Shown here piece by piece: positions 58,801 through 64,000 of a stretch of DNA of 64,000 nt (position 1 is the first letter of the stretch; each line of letters starts with the position of its first letter). The DNA is from Sipunculus nudus. Taxonomy: Eukaryota; Annelida; Sipuncula; Golfingiida; Sipunculidae. The DNA is taken from contig CM049319.1 in the NCBI GenBank assembly GCA_026874595.1, forward strand, positions 20,759,601 through 20,823,600. Reading direction: 5' to 3'. The notes under the pieces were generated by a model, which saw only the letters and a program-made list of their open reading frames with translations, was not told the DNA's origin and made no database searches. Position numbers and translations under genes: made by a program.

Positions 58801-61029
58801 CTGAGTACCCCGGGGGTTATAAGGGTTTTTTTCCAGATAACCGGGGGTAACCTCAAGGGGGGGGGGGGGTAACCGGATGTCTTTATACCAGTCTGGTCTG
58901 AAACTACGCTTGATCGTGTCTCTTGGATACTCTTGCGTTAGGCACCCACAAAATTAAATCTTAGGGTTTTTCACCTCTATGACTTCAAAAATTGTCAAAA
59001 TAAACCTCAAAATCGCTTTCATCTATCCTCTATCACGTTGCTGAGGGGGCTGGCTGGGTGTGCAGCCGTGTTAACATTATAACATCTTCCCCTTGTTTAT
59101 TAAGCTAGCTCAAGCTTTAAAAATACACTATCAACTCTTACCGTGATCACTTCTAGCAGTGTTTTGTGTCATCATCATTTCACCTATAATGAATATTATA
59201 TATTGTATATTAAAGCTTTCAAAAAGATATATAGATAATTGTGGTAAGCATTGGAATATGAAGAAGTAAAAGCATTTGCTTTAAACTAAAAGAAATAACA
59301 CTAAATCTAGGTTCCGAATATATCCAAGGTTTTTCTCAACCTGTGCACATCCCTAATATATCGAGTTAACATGATACATTTTCCATTATTACACAACGGC
59401 CTTTTTTTCAGTATCACATATATCGTGTTTACATAAACAAGACATACTTCATGCATGTATGCTCTCTTTTCTTATCCCATATATTTAGTCGAATATACTT
59501 CTGCACCTAATTAAAAAATGATATGTAAAGTTTTTATAAATGTATTTTAATGTTTAATGTCATAGAGTCCTGGTCACCTTAAATATAAGGCATTCCTGAT
59601 ATCCATGCGCGATGCAAAATTTCTGATATTACAGATGTTTTGATTCAGAAATATTCTGACCATGTCACACTAGTGCAGGTATCTAATAATCACACACACA
59701 CACAATCAGTATGATATTGGTTATATTGATGATACTAAATTTGCTATTATGTACTTGTGTAGTGTTAAAACATTAAATTTACAAGTACAGGTCTTTACTC
59801 GCATGCATTTATTTAGGTCAAAACGGAATGTTACTCAGGAAGATTATTTTCCAAGAAACCAAGAAACCGGCGCATCCCCCTGGTTCTCTGTTTTATTGTT
59901 TTTCGATAAAATTTCACATTTCTTCAAATTTATGAATATTTAATCGAATTTTTATTATTCTGTTTTCATGAAGAAATATCCGAGCGGTTTGAACTCAAAC
60001 TTGATCATTTCTACCGAAATGAAAAATTTAAAAAAAAACTGATGCGGGTGAGAGGGTTAAAAAAGATGCACGCGGGACTTTGAGAGCAACAAATTTTATT
60101 TTGTTGGCCTTACCTCCCACATGTATCATGTTTGAGGTATGTATACCGTTCATTTTATAGGAATGCACATGTCTAATAATGTACATCCCATACGCAGTGA
60201 GGGCTGTAAGGGGCCTGCGGGCCTGACCAATTTACAACAGGCATTTCTTTGCTCGAATTGGTCGGAACATTTGGTGGCACTATGCCATGCAAATCCTGTT
60301 ATTGAAAGGAGTGATAAATTGAAGGAGGTGTAGAATGAATGTAGCGTGATCACTGCGTGTAAACGTACTTGTATCGACGTTATAAAGTTTACTGGAACAT
60401 ACTAGCTTGTGACTCATGAAACCTACAACCCACAAGGTGCCTTATCACAGCTGAAGCAAGAACCTGTTTTATTAATGATATTAAAGGCCACTCAAATATT
60501 GTTCCCGCTCATGTTTTTCATAGATATTTGTCCCCAAATGAAGAGCAGGTTCGATGTAATTTTGCTAATTTGCGCCATGTTGAAATTCCCTTAGTGAACT
60601 CTTAAATATATGGAAAAGGGACTAAATTTTGTTTTTATTATAATACAGCATTTCAGGAACTGGACCAAATTTTGTGGGTTGTTTTTTGGCAAACTGACAA
60701 ATTTCCACGTATATTGTCTCGATCGATAAACATAATTTTTTTTACAAATTTTCCAACTCGCACCCAGTTTTTCCAACATCCGCAGATCAAACAAGTTTGT
60801 TTGTGTGGCCTCACACGGCCGTTCGTAAACAAAAATTCACTCTTGTTATCGACAGATGCAGGGGACTCTGTGTGCAGCATGATTTTACATTCCCCTAGGA
60901 AAGTAGAAAAGGTTCATCACCTTTAAAGAATTTCATCTTTTTCAAATAAGCCAAGCTGAAGACTGCTACAAGTAATACCATCAAACAGAAGACCTGGCGA
61001 AGTTGTTGTTGCACAAGAGGTAGACGCAT
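54995..61029 (-). CDS. DUF268-domain type II membrane protein gene, copy 2
   Basis: Exons on the minus strand with GT-AG borders, all phase 1: 60922-61029, 59142-59183, 58032-58073, 56404-56451 and 54995-55866. Exons 2-5 are open, and exon 5 carries the complete DUF268 domain. Exon 1 is 108 bp, where 109 are needed to keep frame with exon 2. A T present in copy 1 (gtcttcatcctgg) is missing (gtctcagcttgg), so the signal anchor is read out of frame and meets a TGA. With 109 bp the gene would be 370 codons plus stop. This single deletion could be real or an assembly error. The predicted product is Golgi/ER-anchored with a methyltransferase-like lumenal domain; its substrate is unknown. Confidence 0.75.
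56404..56451 (-). CDS. Exon 4 of DUF268 gene copy 2
   Basis: A 48-bp exon between gattgtag and GTACGA, encoding EEKTLEALEVALKREK, a helical stalk segment. Confidence 0.7.
56535..57685. mobile_element. DNA-transposon-like insertion with diverged inverted ends
   Basis: The left part has accaaggagtttacagg (about 56660) and the right part its complement cctgtaaactccttggt (about 57626), with further inverted similarity outward and inward. The outer ends read tacagtaaaagc and gaggttttaccgta, resembling pogo-like GTAAAAC termini. It is absent from the left arm, so it inserted or was lost after the duplication. It is GC-richer than its surroundings. No transposase was recognised. Confidence 0.5.
56931..57077 (+). 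other. Possible orphan exon inside the insertion
   Basis: Open from ATG 56931, MNAQMVCFVKNYAQQIYLE to TYAVIHDGRL, ending at a good donor (CTG|GTAAGT). The composition looks coding-like but the family is not recognised and no partner exon was found. Confidence 0.25.
58032..58073 (-). CDS. Exon 3 of DUF268 gene copy 2
   Basis: A 42-bp symmetric exon between ctttgcag and GTGAGA, encoding GDVDSVPNTSESGT, a Ser/Thr-rich stalk. It has no counterpart in copy 1, whose sequence jumps straight from the upstream intron to gagagaat at 32930/32931. Confidence 0.6.
58320..58880. repeat. TCTGAAAT/GGTTACCC-rich repeat with G-run (right arm)
   Basis: Inverted counterpart of 32130-32660, with the same atttcagataaccccc and ggggttat motifs. 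The homopolymer here is a G-run (58858-58869). Confidence 0.5.
59142..59183 (-). CDS. Exon 2 of DUF268 gene copy 2
   Basis: A 42-bp symmetric exon between ttatag and GTAAGA, encoding GEMMMTQNTARSDH. It aligns with the 33-bp exon 31829-31861 of copy 1. Confidence 0.6.
60922..61029 (-). pseudogene. Exon 1 of DUF268 gene copy 2 (frameshifted signal anchor)
   Basis: Begins MRLPLVQQQLRQVFCLMVLL and continues in frame for only a few codons before the missing base (about 60960) leads to a TGA. The donor AAAG|GTGATG is intact. Confidence 0.7.
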
Positions 61030-61549
61030 GATCAAGTCGACCTTCAGCATACAAAGTCGGAGCTATACGGACCTGTAAATTAAAAAAATAATGTTTTTAT
61101 TTGTTTGTGTTGCAGCCCCTAAAGGGCCCCACAAATGTTGCCTTCCCGTGTCCAATCGAAACTCTTTAGCAGTTCTTATTATGTGGAGTATTATATGTTT
61201 CGAGAAATAAATTTTTAACAGGAGAAATAAGTTACAGGAGAATGTTTGTTGTACTTGCGATAAAGCAAGGAAGCAGGTTGATGAAAAATATATTACACCT
61301 GTGTTTCCATCGTACCGACGAGAAAACACACACAGGCATGGAAATGGTTTGGACTAAACTATGAAAAAAAAGTTTTGCACATGTACCGCAACTGAAATTG
61401 CGATTTCAAAACTCTGCTTGTAAGGAACCACAACCGGCGCCGTATGCGGCCGAGTGATGGTATTCCCAAAATATTTTTGGAAAAGCCCACAAACGTAGTC
61501 TCATGTGTTCAAAATTACTATATATTATCAGTACTGCTTCAATATTTGA

Positions 61550-61551
<2 letters not shown>

Positions 61552-61597
<46 letters not shown>
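61552..61597. repeat. (TA)n microsatellites
   Basis: Pure TA run of about 46 bases; a second run follows at 61634-61662. They lie in the right arm where copy A has its 18453-18521 run. Confidence 0.9.
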
Positions 61598-61599
<2 letters not shown>

Positions 61600-61630
61600 G
61601 AGGAGAGGTGCAAATATTAATCCTTTACAA

Positions 61631-61664
<34 letters not shown>

Positions 61665-62276
61665 TATTTAAAATACAAGACCACCAACAAATAAACCGGA
61701 CTTACTATACTTATTTTTTACCGTGTGCGTATACGTGTACCTTTTGCGTGTCCGTTCCGCATTTAGTGGAAATGCAGTTTAAGTTATATTATTGTACGAA
61801 CACAATGTGTTCGTAAATTGTGACAATGTATCCTTACGTTTTCGTGCTGGTGTGCTCTAGGCTCCGTTGTGGTAAGTAATATTCTTAGTCAGAACCAGGT
61901 GTGTCTTGAACAATGTTCGGACGGTTAGGTTTCCATAACGAAGCGGTTGTACGATTCAAGTATGGTTTCATTTAAGGCGGGTCAACACAAGCAAAGTAGA
62001 TTTTCAAACGAACATGTGAAACAATTGTATTGATCTATGTGTACTGGTCTATTACTTCCACTAGACCCATAAACGTATTGTAGGAAGGATAATGACTTCA
62101 GTAGGTTTGCATTAAATGTACATCAGCAAATATTCAATATATAATGTCTGATAAGTACGGTAGATGAGGTGAGAAATAATTAACAATGATGAGTGGTGAA
62201 TACAGCTTATATTCCAGGAAATATTTCAGGTACCGCTGAGCAGTGGTAGTACACGCGCCTATATGTCATTCGCATG

Positions 62277-62279
<3 letters not shown>

Positions 62280-62318
<39 letters not shown>

Positions 62319-62880
62319 CAATGTTTAGAGCGCTAAATTCATTGTAAAATGTTCTAAGGCGCTTGACAAAGAAAGTATTAAATACAAATAAACTACAACA
62401 AGGTCCCATTTAAACATTTCAAACGTACGATAAAATATTTAAAAAAAAAACTACGATAATAAATTACACACAACCACCCAATTAGCACTCAATCCCTCTG
62501 CAAGCTTCTCTGAATAAATTTATCTTTAGTTTTGATTTGAATATTGGCATAGTTTTACTAGATCTGATGTTCAGAGGAAGAGCATTCCATAATGAACGTC
62601 CGGCTGCATATAGAATGATCCGTCACCACACAAGGTCCTGTAAGTTCTTGGACGTGCGAACACGTGGCTGTCAGCTAACCGAAAGATTCTTGTAGGCATA
62701 TAAGGATGGTTCATTTCTTTAAGATAGATGGATTATAGGTTATGTTGGCACATAAAGTTAACAACAAAATTTTTAATTCTATCCTCTGTGCCAAAGGGAA
62801 CCAGTGGGATTCATAAAAAACTGCTGAAATATGGCCAGTTTTATGGGTTCTGGTGATAAGCCTAGCAGCAGTATTTCGAT
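62280..62880 (-). mobile_element. 3' end of a CR1/L2-like LINE
   Basis: Minus strand: NTAARLITRTHKTGHISAVF, then YESHWFPLAQRIELKILLLT, and after a frame change AAGRSLWNALPLNIRSSKTM, PIFKSKLKINLFREA and a stop. This is the very common reverse-transcriptase C-terminal region (HWLP..RI.FKILL and SLWN.LPL.IR motifs). A 3' UTR with aagcgcc and tttagcgctcta follows, ending in a (TA)n tail at 62280-62312. The catalytic RT part is missing, so it is a truncated copy. Confidence 0.8.
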
Positions 62881-63039
62881 ATTAGTCTGTCTGGTAAATA
62901 TATGCGGGGAACTTTCGCTTTTTCAGACTAATCTATGGGATTCTTTGCTACCACTCCGCATAGCCAGGCACAACGCGCTCTCAGCATCCACTCATATTGC
63001 TACTATTATGCGCTCAACGGCTATTGAGAGCAAAGTGCG
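62881..63039. other. Junction between LINE fragment and repeat
   Basis: Short stretch without recognised motif; GC content rises towards the repeat. Confidence 0.3.
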
Positions 63040-63860
63040 CGGTAGCAAATAGCCGTCGCACAGTTGCATTTGCCAGCGCGCAATAAGCAAGCAGCCACTG
63101 GACTTGCTACCATCTGACACAGACCGGCTCATATGCGAAAAGTGCGCATTAGCAAATCAGACGTGTGCGGTAGCAAATGGCTGTCATTGCTACGCATGGG
63201 GGCTATGCACAGTCCGGCTAATATGTGCAAAGTGCGCGGTAGCGAATGAGACCTGCGCGGTAGCAATTGGCAGTCGTTTCTATCATGGGGGCTATGAATA
63301 TGCGGTCGCAAAATCTGCTACTGTTGACATAGTGGAAGTCTTTCCTGCCAGAGGTCGCTCGGACAAGACCACTCAAAACAGTATGTGCGGTAGCAATTAA
63401 CTGTCGCAAAGTAGCAAACAGGTCTGCGCAGTAGCTTATGCCATGGGTCATATTAAGCTGCGAACGCAATGCGCAATGTCCGCGGTACCAAACAAACCTG
63501 CGCGTTAGCAAGTGGCTGTCACCTGCTACCAATGGGGACTATGTCTTTGCGATCGCATAATTTGCTATTATAGACGTAGTGCAAGCCTTTCCTGCCAGAG
63601 GTCGCTCGGACAAGACCACTCAAAGCAATATGCGCGGTAACAATTAACTGTCGCAAAGTAGCTAACAGATTTGCGCGGTAGCAAGTGCCATGGACCATAT
63701 TTAGCTGCGATTGCAATGCGCCATGTGCGCGGTAGCAAATCAGATTTGCGCAGTATCAAGTATCCCATGGAGGCTATCTACTGCGATCGACACTTTTGCT
63801 GCTATCGTGACAGTGCAAGTCTTTGTAGCCATAGGTTGCCCGGATAGGCCAGCAACAAGC
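63040..63860 (+). repeat. Higher-order gcgcggtagcaa repeat, ~247-bp period
   Basis: The short motif gcgcggtagcaa(a/t)t occurs about nine times. A longer unit containing cctgccagaggtcgctcgga, then caagaccactcaaa and caattaactgtcgcaaagta, starts at 63344 and 63591, with a decayed third copy near 63826. Overlapping ORFs on both strands share LSGLVRATSGRK-like peptides and are repeat artefacts. Confidence 0.75.
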
Positions 63861-64000
63861 TTTGCAATAGGACACGTGGCTGTATTTATTTTCCCTATAT
63901 AACATTTATAAAACTCCTGAGGTTACGGCCTCTTTTAGATAATATCAAAATAAATTTTGATATTAAACTTTTTTTCTGAGAATTTGTTGTCTCTTCAGTC

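Larger units (their letters stand above)
54700..62160 (-). repeat. Right arm of the large inverted duplication
   Basis: Reverse-complement partner of 27740-35720, with the same landmarks. It carries an extra ~1.1-kb DNA-transposon-like insertion (56.5-57.7 kb) and retains exon 3 of the DUF268 gene, which the left arm lacks. Confidence 0.85.

Noticed and set aside
63104-63768. ORFs with repeated peptides on both strands
   Set aside because: Artefacts of the 247-bp repeat.

Overview
This is a eukaryotic, AT-rich, repeat-dense window, most likely from a marine invertebrate and probably a mollusc. That assignment is an inference. It rests on the intron-containing genes with GT-AG sites, several non-LTR retrotransposon clades, tRNA-derived SINEs, many TA microsatellites, MITEs, and multicopy sulfotransferase and DUF268-type genes. 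There are no bacterial operons, rRNAs or CRISPR arrays. Most long open frames are low-complexity or antisense shadows.

Layout. 0-1.1 kb: start of an L1/Tx1-type ORF1 on the minus strand, with a ~32-bp tandem array directly upstream of it. 3.9-10.9 kb, minus strand: two decayed genes head to tail. The upstream one encodes two C2H2 fingers and a large conserved domain; the downstream one encodes a SAM-like domain plus a large conserved domain. Both belong to uncharacterised, very multicopy animal families. 12.2 kb: a small MITE, then a possible SINE head. 13.35-20.3 kb and 22.9-30.7 kb: a direct segmental duplication carrying a heparan-sulfate 3-O-sulfotransferase-like gene, dead in the first copy and open in the second. 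A decayed LINE lies between the copies. 27.7-35.7 kb and 54.7-62.2 kb: two inverted arms, each with a multi-exon gene for a predicted type II membrane protein with a DUF268 (methyltransferase-like) domain. The ~19-kb spacer holds a SINE, a Gypsy integrase relic, several tandem repeats and an L1/Tx1-type LINE with an open 1254-codon ORF2. 62.3-62.9 kb: 3' end of another LINE. 63-63.9 kb: a GC-richer higher-order repeat.

How it fits together. The window reads as a duplication-prone region. One ~7-kb sequence block is present three times (two direct, one inverted), and the gene copies have been damaged independently. The two DUF268 copies carry complementary lesions: copy 1 has a nonsense codon and a missing exon, copy 2 a 1-nt deletion in the signal-anchor exon. 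The sulfotransferase survives as one intact intronless ORF but lacks two catalytic motifs of classical 3-O-sulfotransferases. The LINE ORF2 is uninterrupted but has Lys in place of the conserved endonuclease Glu. All calls were made by reading the sequence; no database search or alignment program was used.
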